NCBI RefSeq assembly: GCF_033439725.1
Contig: NW_026944387.1
Coordinates: 1,736,001-1,800,000 of the forward strand
Reading direction: 5' to 3'
From: Neurospora tetraspora
Taxonomy: Eukaryota; Ascomycota; Sordariomycetes; Sordariales; Sordariaceae
Length of the DNA: 64,000 nt
The notes beneath the pieces are model-generated. The model was not told the origin of the DNA and did not search any database. It saw only the letters and a program-made list of their open reading frames with translations. Made by a program: the position numbers and the translations under genes. Shown here in pieces: positions 33,879-44,996 of the stretch. Positions within the stretch are counted from its first letter, which is position 1. Every line of letters starts with the position of its first letter.

Positions 33879-36800
33879 TTTATAATATCGTACGAAATAT
33901 TTAAGGAAAGTTTCTACTATTACTTTTACTTTTATAATAAGTATTAGTTCTAGAATTACTAATTTATTAAGTTTATCTTTAATAACGAAGAGGTTAATAT
34001 AACTTATTATAAGGGGGAAATTAATAATAAAATTTATTTACATATTTTTGAAAAATTAATTTAGGATGGAAAAAGGCTTAATAGCCCTCTTTTTTAATTT
34101 CTTTAGTATTTTACTTTATTACAAGTATTATAGTTAATTAAGAACCGACGGATATAGATACTTATTAGTAGCTAATAAAAGTTTCCATTTATAATATAAA
34201 TAATATTTTCTTTTCCGGAATACTTGAAAGTTTTCGAATTATATACTTTTTAGATGATACAAGTGTAGAGAAGCTTCTTTTTAATATTTTCAGAAATATA
34301 TATAAGGCCGTAGCTTTGATGATAGCAAAGGCTTTTAGAATTTAAATATAGCCTTTATAATATAATTTACCGAGCCCGTCGATAATTTATTCGCCGAATT
34401 AAAGTTTTAAACCTTATACGGAAATTAAGAGGGTCTTATTTTTGTTAATAACGGTTTAGCGGATAATTTAATAGATTTCGTTTTCTTAGGAGATTTTTTG
34501 AAACAGTTATTACAAATCCGGATTTTTAAATACTTTTACGCCCTCCCCTGCCGTATTAGAGAAGGCGATTACACGAATATAATTTTTAAAAGCGGATTAA
34601 AGAATTAATTATATCTTTTTAACTTTTATATCCTTTTCGTTAGGGCGGTCCTAATCCCAACGGAATAGAATATTAGGAATTACAGCGAATTTTCCCGGGT
34701 AGTAGAGGATTTTAAAATTAAACCGTAAGAAAAATTCAATTTATTACGCTTACTATTTAAAGAATTTTTACCTCTCTATAAAATATTCGAAATTGTAATA
34801 ATTAATAATAATAACGAACTTCTTATAATTCTTAAATTCTATAAATTATTCTTCTATATATTTAATAATTACGAATATTTCTTATTATAGATAAGGTAAT
34901 TACGTTCGGCGGGGGTGAACTTCTAAGAGTAATAAATAACCGCCGTTTTCTATTTATCTTTTTTTTAAATAAAAATACTACCGAAATTATACCCGCTATA
35001 ATTTATTCTTAAAAAAGTAGATAGATTAGAATCCTATTAAATAAGAATCAGGGCTTTAATAAATAATTCCTTTAATTTTTTAAAAGTTACGTCGTACTAT
35101 TTAATCTATTTAAAAAGGACCCCCTTACCTATAAAGGCTATTAGTAATCCTATAACCGAAGAGAAATTTTTGACGAATATCTGGTAATAATTAATGAACT
35201 TAAAGAAATTTTATACCCTTTTTTAAAACGTAGGTACCTCTTATTTGATAATCGTTCTAATTTTCTCCGGGTCTACCTAAATATTAACTCTTATAATAAT
35301 AATTAAATTTAAATATTTAACACTTTTTATTGCGAATTCGTATTTCTTAGGGTTTAAATAGAATATAGCAATAATTATATATTTAATAATTTTATATACT
35401 TTAATTAAATAATTTACTTTAAAACTTAAGAAAAAATTTAATATATTATCTTTATACACTAAAGTAAAATTATCGAAGTAATTCCTTAAAATATTTTTAA
35501 TATACTATTAAAACGTCGCTAATATTCTTAATAATCCGAAAGGTATAATTAATTATTCAAATAACCTGTATCGAATTCGAAATACTATCTTCCCTTCCTC
35601 TCCTTCAGTTATACGGATTTTATAGAACGTTTATGATATCTATTTTAATAAACTATTTCGCTTTAACAATAATTTTAAACATTTCTTTCATTAAGGGTAA
35701 TAATTACCAGTTTATTCTAATAATAGTATTAAAAATTCTATAATTATAATAGAACCGAAGATTTCCTCCCGGCTTCTTAATAAAGAGAATTAGCGCAATA
35801 ATAATTAAATTACTAATACGGATGAAAACTTTACTAAAAACCTTTTTAATCGTTTTCTTTAATATTAAAAACTCTTCTTATAATATATTATAAAGGTAAT
35901 TATAGGAAAGAGGCGACTCCTTGCCGTTTTTATCTCTTTTAAATTCGATTTTATAATCGACGCTTAGGCGGTTAAAATTAATTTTATCAGTTTCTTCTTA
36001 TTTCTAAACGCATAAATAATCGTATATCTCTATAAAGATTATTTTTTATAATTCCTTATCTCTTATATTAATTTTAGGTTTAAAGGCCTTCTCAATGTTT
36101 TGTAGGTTTATTACGAATATCGTTAATTCTGCGGCTTACCGGCCGCTTTTCTTCCTAATTTTATTTATTATAATTACGAACGTAATTATTAGATAGTATA
36201 TTACTTCCGTAAATTCCTTAGCCTTTAGAGAGGAATTCTTCAAGGAATATCCTAAGTACGGAATTCAATAACCGGCTACCCTATATTAGAATCTATATTT
36301 ATAAAAGATAAAATAAGCCTTTATTAAAATCAATTATAGTTTCTTTAAAATAATAGGGAATTTTACTTTAAAGATTACGTAAATATAAATAATAAACTTA
36401 TATTTATAGATATTTACCTTAAAATAAATAATCCTTTTAATTTCTACCTTTTCTATTTTTATTAAAATTCTTCGTATTTATTTTTTAAGTATAGGTATAA
36501 CGGGAATTTTTAACCTTTTAATAATATTTTTACTAATTGCAGTATAGTATTGGCAACCTTTATTAACGAGGGTATAGAAACGATCTTTATTATTAATAAT
36601 AATAAGTATTTTAATAATATTTATTTTTATAGGTTTTAGGAAATTCTTAGTTCCCGCCTTTTTATTTAATATTCTAGAATATTCCTTTATTCGATTTTAT
36701 AAGGGAGCTACTCTTTTTCTAATTCTTCAAAGGAAGAATATTTAATACTATCTTCTAATATAGGTTCTACCTTCGGTTTAATTTTAATAGATTTAATATT

Positions 36801-37995
36801 AATATGGGGATATTATACTAATTCATATATATAGTTACTAATTATATACCCACTAGGTCTATAATAGAAATAAGAATTTAAAATATAATATTTATCTTTT
36901 TCGTCCTAAAAAATTCATTTAATACGCTTAGCGTCCTTATTACTAAAATTACTCTTTATTTTAATATAGTTTATTATAATATTACCGTCTATATTCTTAA
37001 GGTATTTAAGGGTAGAGGTAGGGTTGCGCTGGGAAAGGGAACTCTAGTAACGATTATTATATTTTTTATTATTACCCCTAATATTATGGAAGGCTTTACT
37101 AATTTTAAATTTCTATATAATATCCTTTCATTATTGAATATAGAAATCGTAAATTTCAGGTATATAAATTGAAATTAATTAATTATAAAAAGTATTAAAT
37201 ATAGAGGTTTCTAATTAGGTTAATTTAGAATTATTTTCCTAAATAAGGCTTCTAATTTTTATAAAGTTCTTTTCGAATGTAGGGAATTAATCTAATAAGG
37301 ATTAGTTCTCTCTTTATCGTATAGTGCATAAGTAGGTTAGGGCTAATCTTTTTTCGTTTTTATTACCGAAAATTAATTCGAAATAATTAAAGAAACTTTT
37401 AGGTTTTTAAGTACCATTAATACTGCTACGGTAGAAAAGTTTTTACCTTAATTATCTTATTAGCTAGCAAGGCGTTTAATAATATTAATTAATTTAATTT
37501 ATTACTAGTAATAATTCCCGCCAACCTCTCTTCTTCGTATATAAAGCGTAATTGGATAATATAGAAATTAAATACAGAAGGGGTTCCGTCCTACTTCGGC
37601 TAATAGATATTCTTACGTTTAAAATTATAATAGGGAGCGGCTTTTTATATAGTACTAATTATAGCGCTCAGAATAATAGTAGTTATTATAGTAATTATAT
37701 TAATATTAAAGGGGTTCTATTAATTGTAAATAGTAAATTATATATTAAACGCTATTTTTATTATCTAAGCGAATATATCGTTAGTAAATAATATCCTAAC
37801 GAAATCTTCTTTCTTTTGTACGAAACGTATAGCTTCGTTCTTTATAATTTTATTTTATTTTATAGCTATAGCGGCTATAGCAGCGGAAAATTCTACGGGA
37901 ATTCTAATTACGGCTATTTAAATAAATAGGCCCTATTATTACTACTATAGCAGCTACTTATCCTATTCTATTAGGTCTATTATAATAGAACCTAA

Positions 37996-38197
37996 TATAA
38001 TAGGGATAGTATAGTTAATATAGGTATTAATCGTATAATTTAATTAAAGTTCTATAAAGACAAAAAATTCTATTTAAGAGGCGGCTCTACCGGAGATGTG
38101 AAATTTTAATAGGAGCTGTATAAGTATAGCTACGGCGCCTCATAACAGCTCTAATCGATGACCAGAGCGCCACAGCCCGGGCCTTAGCCCTATAATA
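37996..38197 (-). repeat. 5' LTR of the minus-strand Gypsy copy
   Basis: 202 bp with the same landmarks as 25120-25321. Confidence 0.9.
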
Positions 38198-38845
38198 TAT
38201 AATAAATTAACGAAATTCAAAATTGCTTCAAATATATCGTACGCTGACAATTCTCTAAATCGAATGAATTTGTATAAATTTACAATTAAACTCTTTAATA
38301 ATTCAATTCATTAAAGTACAATTAAATAAAAAACGGTATCTACCTTAATAATAAAAATAGAATTATTATCGATTTCAAACGCCACTAAAGAAGCTATCGC
38401 TATTATACGTCTATATAAGGAGATTAATATTCCCTTTGATAAAGATATACCCGTAATCGGTTATAATAATATATGAATAATCCGTATATTAATTATTAAA
38501 GCAACGAAACTAATAACTAAATTGAAGTATATCAATATTTATCGTTACTAATTAAAACAGGAAATTATAGAGGGAAGGATTAAAATTAAATATCTAAGGA
38601 CGAAGAAAATACTAGCCAGTAAATTAACAAAGGTTCTAAAACAATTGGATTACGAAAAATTCCAAGAATTAATAGAAATAACAAATATACCAACTCGTAA
38701 AAAAATGAGGATAAATAAGGAAATTCCAAATAATATTCTAGAGGATATTTACAATTTAATTGGAAAAATATTAACGTACTAGAAGAGAAACTCTATAAAT
38801 AGCTTCACTTTTACCCTATTTAGAAGGTCTACAAGTGAGGGGGTA

Positions 38846-39015
38846 TATTAAATTTAAAGATAGTTTTAGCTATACTATATAGAAATTAGCGCTTTAGCTA
38901 CCTGATATTGCTTGATTTCTAGGCATATCTAGGTTACCCCAACACCCCCTATACCTTCTGGGGGTGTCAGTCACATACTCTTCAATCAATCAATTCTGCA
39001 CCGTCACATCTAACA
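38846..39015 (+). repeat. Right LTR of the outer Copia element
   Basis: 170 bp; same ends and landmarks as the left LTR. It is followed directly by the CAACC target duplication. Confidence 0.85.
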
Positions 39016-39020
39016 CAACC

Positions 39021-42000
39021 CGACAGTCACAGCTTCCACACCGAATGAAAAAGTGCGCCAAGATCATCGCCAGTTCACGATACGACTTCCCTCATTCCGA
39101 GTCCCGAAAGGGTCGCTCTCTAGCGCTCAAAATGGGTCAAGCTCATGGGAGGGGGAACACAAGGTTGGCCTCTAGGCTATTTCGATGTGGAGCTTATCCA
39201 AGCGCATCAGGCTCAATTTCAGGGTCCTTGACAAGCAAGAGCCTTACGAAGCAGCCATCCGCGTTACGGCTGTCACGGAACAAACTCTTTGCTCATTGAG
39301 TCGGGAGACGATCAAGAGAAACACAATGCAGCTTGTCCGGATTGTTGCATTGCCCAGCATCAACCTTATTTTCTGCCCTTGTTATGAATCACAGCCAAGG
39401 TGGACTTTTGGTGTCACCGATATGGTTGATAGTTGCTGTTACTAACATGCCTCTGTGGATGAGAGTTCCCTAACAGACACTAGCACTTGCACCGCAATCC
39501 CGACAACAGACAGGGAGGATCCATGCCGCCGCTTTGCAAACCACAACCTCCTGCTCCTATCACTCATCAATAAGCTCCGGAGCGACCCAAGCACAGAATA
39601 TGTCCCTCTATCTTCGTAAATGAGGGGATTTCGGGGTCGTCGCAGAGAATGTCTCACTCGGAATCGGGCATATCCGACCCTTGAGCAGCAGCTCGGCGCT
39701 CGGCTAACAAAAAAAAGCCAGCAAACCGAAGGCATCTCGACGCGAATGTGGACAAGACTCTTGTCCCATTTTCAAACCTCCAATCGGACTGATTTCATCG
39801 GCCTTTTTCTTCAAGCTCACCGTCTGTTGCGAAGAGGTTCAAGTTTCCCCTTCTCCACGCTTGCTGATGTCCGGTGAGAAGCTTAGTCCACCGAAATATA
39901 ACTAGGGTTAGTTACTTGTAGTCATGTACGATGACGTCGTTGTCGTCCTTCGCTTTTTTTTGCAGCCCAACGCGACCACAACTGCCGAACGGTGCGGGTT
40001 CGGCATCACGAGAATCGCCAGCCATGCCATTCCATTGCCCAACCACAACAGCAGAGAGAGAAAAAAAGTTGGTGATGCCGTATGCAAGGCGAAACACAAG
40101 GTAGGACCCTGAAATTTGGATTTAACCTCATTTCGTGGCCTGGAAGTACGTAGGGTCTGCCTGGCGCCGTGCAGATCGGTATCTCCATCTTTGTTGCACT
40201 TGCACCACTGCCTACCTATGAAATGAGGGTTTTGTCCTCTGATATTACAACAAAGTATCAATGAGTAGGTACAGTTCCACCAATTGCCTTACTGTTCGTG
40301 CTGAGATCTTCTGTTTTCTCGAAAACAAGTCTCATCAGTCGATTCGGTCTATTACTTGAGTCGAGGTGCTCCAGTTGTCCGGTCCGGCCCTACACCACAC
40401 CGGCACGGCGAAGTGTGGAGCAAGTCAAGCGGACCCTTCCGCTGTCACAGTAGCGGACAGCAACTGCCGGGGTGTCCGGTGCTGGCCCGATGTGTTGTGG
40501 GTCTCTCTAGCTCCGCTCGTGCTCCGGTAGACGTGCTTGTCCTCACCACTTCCATCACCCACTTTACACAGGCTCGTTTCTAGTTCTAACCACAAAATAT
40601 TCGGTTGAAATATACCTATGTCGTGGTCTCGCAGCCAGACAAATTGCGGTTCCCAACTACAGGCACAAAGTTCGTTGTGGAATAGTGGTAGCGTACAACC
40701 ACAAGACGCTGTGCTGCTAATACGCTTTCACGCCTCCAGTCCCACGTACCATGACTTGTAAGACTACATAACACCGTACCGCAATTGCTTTTACAACCCA
40801 TGTTCAAGACAGCAGGTTGCACATAAACATCCGCTTGAACTGTGAATTCGGGCTAACGACACTGACTGACACTGGTCGAGTTCGTGCCGTGGTGTACCGG
40901 CCTCATGTCGCGAACCCTCACAAAGTCACAGCCCTTCAAGTTCCGCCCATACCTAGACAATGTGTATTAGTGTATGTGGTGTATGGGTGTCTTCTCGCTT
41001 GAATCCCTCAACTTCGTGTTCAGACCTGGACTCCACCACAACTCCAATGAGTCACCAAACGTCACAAACTCCATCCGTCCCAGCTGAAGCGATCTCATCG
41101 GAGTACAGTACCCATTCCAGCACCCCACCTCCTCGATTTCACCTATTCCCTCGTGAGGTCGGTTGGGCCAGAGTCACACATGTATGTAGGTGAAGGGATT
41201 TCGACCTTGTCAAGATTACCCAGAGCGACATGGCCATGTGGATGTTCATGTAAAATAGCACAGTGTAGTGTTTCGAAAGTCGTTCTGGTGGCCGATAGAC
41301 AGTAGGTAGCTCAGAAAGGTGGAGTTGCGGATATTAACGGCCTTGACTAGAGGTACCTTAGCCGCCGTGCCCGCCGATGACTACGGCAAGGCCGTTAAGC
41401 GAACAGCGTGAGAGGGAACATCATCCGAGTCTCGAATCACCTCATGCGCCTACGACAGACCAGGGGTTTGTACCAGGGCGCCGGGTCTCTTGGTGGAGTC
41501 CGCCACATGTTCCTCACTTGCCTCCTTGCCTAGCACAGAGCAGCGGGGGCTTTGTGAGCGGCCCTACCCGTGATATCGGTCATTGGTGTTGCAATCCGTG
41601 CCCGTCCGTCATCCGAGTCCCGAGCCACTCTCTCGGGACTGGACTAACAGCGGGCAGATCCGGCTCCTTTGTGGTCCCTTTGGATACCCCAACTGGGAGG
41701 GCAGCGGTATCGACTTCATGGGTGACTCCTATGACCACTCCATGTCACCAAGTCGGCGTTGCTGGCTCCCCCGATTCGCTTACCCGTACAAATCCAGCGA
41801 AACACCAGTCACGTTGGTCATCATAACTGGTAGAGAATAGAAGTGAAGGACAACTGGGTGACGTTGTTACTTTCGTCTCCCGTTTATTTTGTCTATCTCA
41901 TGCTCATATTTCATCAAGCATTCCCCCCTGATTAGGAAAACAGTCGGCAATATTGGCCTGCTCAGTCATCCCCATATAACCCAACCAACCCCCTTTTTGC

Positions 42001-42173
42001 TCCCCAAACAGGGAGATTATAGTACTCAAAAGAACTCCGGTGGATGTGTGAAAAATGACCCCAAACAACAAAAAGAAAATCGTCATAATGCCAGCATCGC
42101 TCCTCGTAAAAATCCCGTTTTATGCCCCGTCATGCTAAAGGATAACTTCGATAGTCGAACGCTCTGCTTCCGC
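39021..42173. other. Single-copy region without a supported gene
   Basis: About 3.2 kb of normal base composition between the TE nest and the homocitrate synthase gene. Many short frames exist on both strands (the longest is 149 codons at 41377-41826) but none has a recognisable domain, intron pattern or strong start. GTACCTA-type microsatellites occur at several places. Confidence 0.45.
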
Positions 42174-44199
42174 TTAGTTCTCGACAACAGCGGGAGTCTG
42201 GATCTTGTTCTGTTCGTGAAGGTTGAGGTGGAAGGTACGGATGATCGAATCGGCGTCGTCGATGGCGATGGGGCGCACGTCGGCAAGGGCCTTGATCTTG
42301 GCGGTACTGTAGAGTCATTGTCAGTTTTGAGTCCCAAAAATTTGCTGGAATGGAATTATTGCACTTACCATTCCTTGACCTGGTCGTCGGTCATCTCGAG
42401 ACCAAGCTGGCCAACACGGGTCTTGACAGCGTTCCAGCCAGTCAAGCGCGAGGCGAAGTGGACGTAGCGGGTAAGACCGAAGTCGGCAGGGTTGAGAATC
42501 TCGTAGGTGCTGGGGTTGTTGAGGATGGCCTTGGCGTGGATACCAGCCTTGTGGGTGAAGGCGCAGAAACCAGTGATGGGGTTGTTGAAGGGAGTGTTGA
42601 TCTCAACAGCCTCGGCGACCAAATCCTCAAGCTCCTTGAGCTTGTGGAGCTTGTACTTGCTCTTGACGTAGTCGGGGCTGGTGACGATCATGCGAGCCAT
42701 CAAGCCACCGAGAGGGGTGATACCGTTACGCTCGCCGATACCGAGAACAGAGGTGTCGATGTGGGTGGCACCAGCCTCGAGAGCGCAGTAGGCGTTGGCA
42801 ATGGCGCAGCCAGTGTCGTCGTGGAAATGGGTCTCGATATCGCACGAAACGACGCCGCGAAGGGTACGGACGAGGTCATAGACCTGGCGGGGAGAAGCGC
42901 AGCCGACGGTATCGGCGATACCGACACGGTGGACGCCGACCTTGTCAACAGCGCGGTAGAGGGAAAGGAGATCGACGAGATCGGAGCGGAAGGAATCCTC
43001 GGAGGAGACTGCGCATGTTAGCGTGCAATTCCAACCAAGATAGTGTTGGAGCAATGATTGGGAGAAGTCAATATTCGCCGTGTCCGGAGATAGCACGGAG
43101 TCCCGTTTCCCGCTAACCGGCGTCCGCCAATCCTCAGTAGACACCTTGCGCGGCCGGGCATTCCGTGCCGAGAAAACGGCCGATTTCGGTATCAAATAGT
43201 GTCTCGCCCGAAACAGCTAGTGGAGGCAAGGGGTGTTTTGGGCTGTATGCGAAACGGGCATGTAAAACTTACAGCGAACCTCAAGTCCCTTGGACTTGAC
43301 ATACTCGATAACCTCAACGGCGGTCTTCTCAATGTAGGCCATATCCTTGCCGTGGCTGTGCTCGCGGAGGAAGCTGGAAGTGCCAATGACGACATCGAGG
43401 CCGTCGACACCAGTCTCAACAGCGAGCTTGGCATCGCGCATATCACAGCGGACGTGAGTCAAGATCTTGGCCTGTGTGTGGAAGCCCGGGTTAGCCGAGG
43501 GTCCTAGTGAGCTTCTGGACCGGCAATGCCATCGGGACGCACCTTGAGGCCGAGCTTGCAGATGGCCTCGCAATCCAACCGAGACTGCTCCGAGGCAGCG
43601 GGAGAGGTCAACTCGATGTAATCGACGCCAAAATCGTCAAGGGCTGTGTTCGAATACCGGGGTCAGTTGTCTGTAAACGGAAAAGGAGCGGGGCGCTTGG
43701 CATGGTTACCCTTGGCACTAAACGAATGGGGAGTCAGCATGAGATCCGCTTTTCGCTCGGAATTCCAAGTTCCGGGTTCGGAGGCTGCGGAAGTGGAAGG
43801 GGAACGCAGATGGGGAAGCGGATGGGGATGGGTCTGTGGCTGGGACTGGAAAAAACTAACATCTTGATCTTGGTCTCGGTGTCGAAGTAGGCGTTGGCGA
43901 ATTGCTCACCCTCTGGCTCTGGGGTCAGCGGAATGAAGTCGAAAAGGCAGTGTGTTTATTGTGCTGGTACGAACCGCGGAGAGTAGACTCGATAATCTTG
44001 AAGCTGCCGACATTGGAGAGGAAGTCGCCGACGGGCTGGTAGGGGTTGGAGCGGAAGTTGGCGGGCTGTAACCGTAGGAAGCAGTTAGCATTTTGGGCAA
44101 ACCGAATTCGAGGATAATTGGATTGGGAAGTCGTGGTCGACGTACGTTCACGCCGTTGGAGGCGCCATTGGCGCCGTTGGGAGCATCGGTTCCGCACAT
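42174..44199 (-). CDS. LYS20: Homocitrate synthase
   Basis: First enzyme of the alpha-aminoadipate lysine pathway: acetyl-CoA + 2-oxoglutarate to homocitrate. Eight coding exons on the - strand: 44199-44146, 44065-43975, 43912-43861, 43717-43710 (8 nt), 43643-43543, 43471-43273, 43008-42369, 42306-42174; these sum to 425 residues, close to the 420-440 usual for fungi. The DRE-TIM barrel entry motif [14 protein letters not shown] is at about 40-53, the helix [20 protein letters not shown] follows, and the metal-binding signature [14 protein letters not shown] starts at His229. The NGI-PLGG loop and HKAGIHAKA segment are intact. The microexon TGCCAAGG supplies I-A-K-A and is required for frame. 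Intron 6 is 264 nt; the others are 62-143 nt. There is no obvious mitochondrial presequence. Upstream lies a CPC1/GCN4-type site. The product is expected to be feedback-inhibited by lysine, as in the family. Confidence 0.95.
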
Positions 44200-44822
44200 G
44201 TTGTCTGGTCTGTAGAGAGAGGGGACTGAGGAGGACTGTGTTGGCAGAATTGAAAGGAGGAAAGATTGAGAAATGCGAATGGCTTCCCGATGTCGCTGAT
44301 ATAGCTGTGGTTTTAAACTTTTCGCGGACCCTTGCGGCTTCACGACAGCACTAAATTCATATGAGTCAATAAGAGATTTTTTTGGTCAGGGCAATCGGCA
44401 AAGGCCACTACTACGACGTACTATGTACCGGTATGGGTATGGCCCCCCGACCCCGCAGTGGCACAAAAGACGGCAGCGGCCAAATCTTCCTAAACGAGTC
44501 CTGAATCTTGACCGCCCGAATATCGGCCCTTGTGATTGGCGTACTGCTTTGAGACGGCGAGGGCTCATCACGTCACACATCAGAATCCCGTCTTGTTGCT
44601 CCGCTGGCTGGAGCGATCAACCAGTGGGAGACACCACCGAATCCACACACAAAGCCCACTTCGAGACACAAACCGCAGCAAGAACGCGTGCAGACGTGTT
44701 CAAACCATATAAGCGTGGCCGGATATAGTGCTGGCACATTGCTACCCATTCAGCCAATGCGCCTTGCCATTCGCCTGTCCCATCTCCCGGTCGCTGTATA
44801 AGTCAAAACTGTTGGAGCATCG
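44200..44822. other. Promoter region of the homocitrate synthase gene
   Basis: Intergenic, about 620 bp between the gene start and the Copia insertion. It holds the TGAGTCA site; the remainder has no gene. Confidence 0.6.
44362..44368 (-). promoter_or_regulatory. CPC1/GCN4-type site (TGAGTCA)
   Basis: A perfect TGA(C/G)TCA palindrome core 163 bp upstream of the homocitrate synthase ATG. In fungi this element binds CPC1/GCN4 and raises amino-acid biosynthetic genes on starvation, which suits a lysine gene. Occupancy is inferred. Confidence 0.6.
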
Positions 44823-44996
44823 TGTCAGATTTACTGGTGTGATTGATTGAATCTGTGTGACTGATTCGAGCGCTCTCTCTCTAGAAGGTTTGGGGGTCTA
44901 GGGGTATCCCATATTTGCCAAGACCTATTAAATTAGGTGGCTAGGACTTTGACATCTAGCCTACATTTGGCTAGAATACTACCTTAGAATCTAATA
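44823..44996 (-). repeat. LTR of the 44.8 kb Copia element
   Basis: 174 bp; landmarks CGAGCGCTCTCTCTCTAGAA and TTTGCCAAGACCT. Confidence 0.9.

Larger units (their letters stand above)
25120..38197 (-). mobile_element. Dead Ty3/Gypsy chromovirus (minus-strand copy)
   Basis: Fossil LTR retrotransposon, RIP-mutated. LTRs of exactly 202 bp lie at 25120-25321 and 37996-38197 (same orientation). Coding remnants run on the - strand in the order gag (about 37.9 kb downward), reverse transcriptase (about 35.9-35.5 kb), integrase (interrupted at about 33.88 / 27.37 kb by the nested copy) and a chromodomain-type end (about 26.6-26.5 kb). Without the inserted copy it is about 6.57 kb. The 5-bp flanks (25115-25119 and 38198-38202) do not match, even allowing for RIP. 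It carries many breaks and is not functional. Confidence 0.85.
22929..39015 (+). mobile_element. Dead Ty1/Copia-type element, outer shell of a TE nest
   Basis: Fossil LTR element. Its two LTRs are each 170 bp (22929-23098 and 38846-39015), with imperfect TGT...ACA inverted ends, and differ mainly by C-to-T and G-to-A changes as expected from RIP. A 5-bp target duplication CAACC flanks it (22924-22928 and 39016-39020). The right inner part (about 38330-38750) is recognisable as the Copia RNase H end, + strand. The left inner part is short and only weakly gag-like. Most of the middle of the element is absent or replaced by other repeats and two Gypsy copies. It is broken many times. RIP prevents dating by LTR divergence. 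Confidence 0.85.

Noticed and set aside
41377-41826. 149-codon frame upstream of the homocitrate synthase 3' end
   Set aside because: Ser/Pro/Thr-rich with no recognisable motif, poor start context. Probably chance in intergenic DNA.
42350-43021. 223-codon + strand frame
   Set aside because: Antisense of the largest homocitrate synthase exon.
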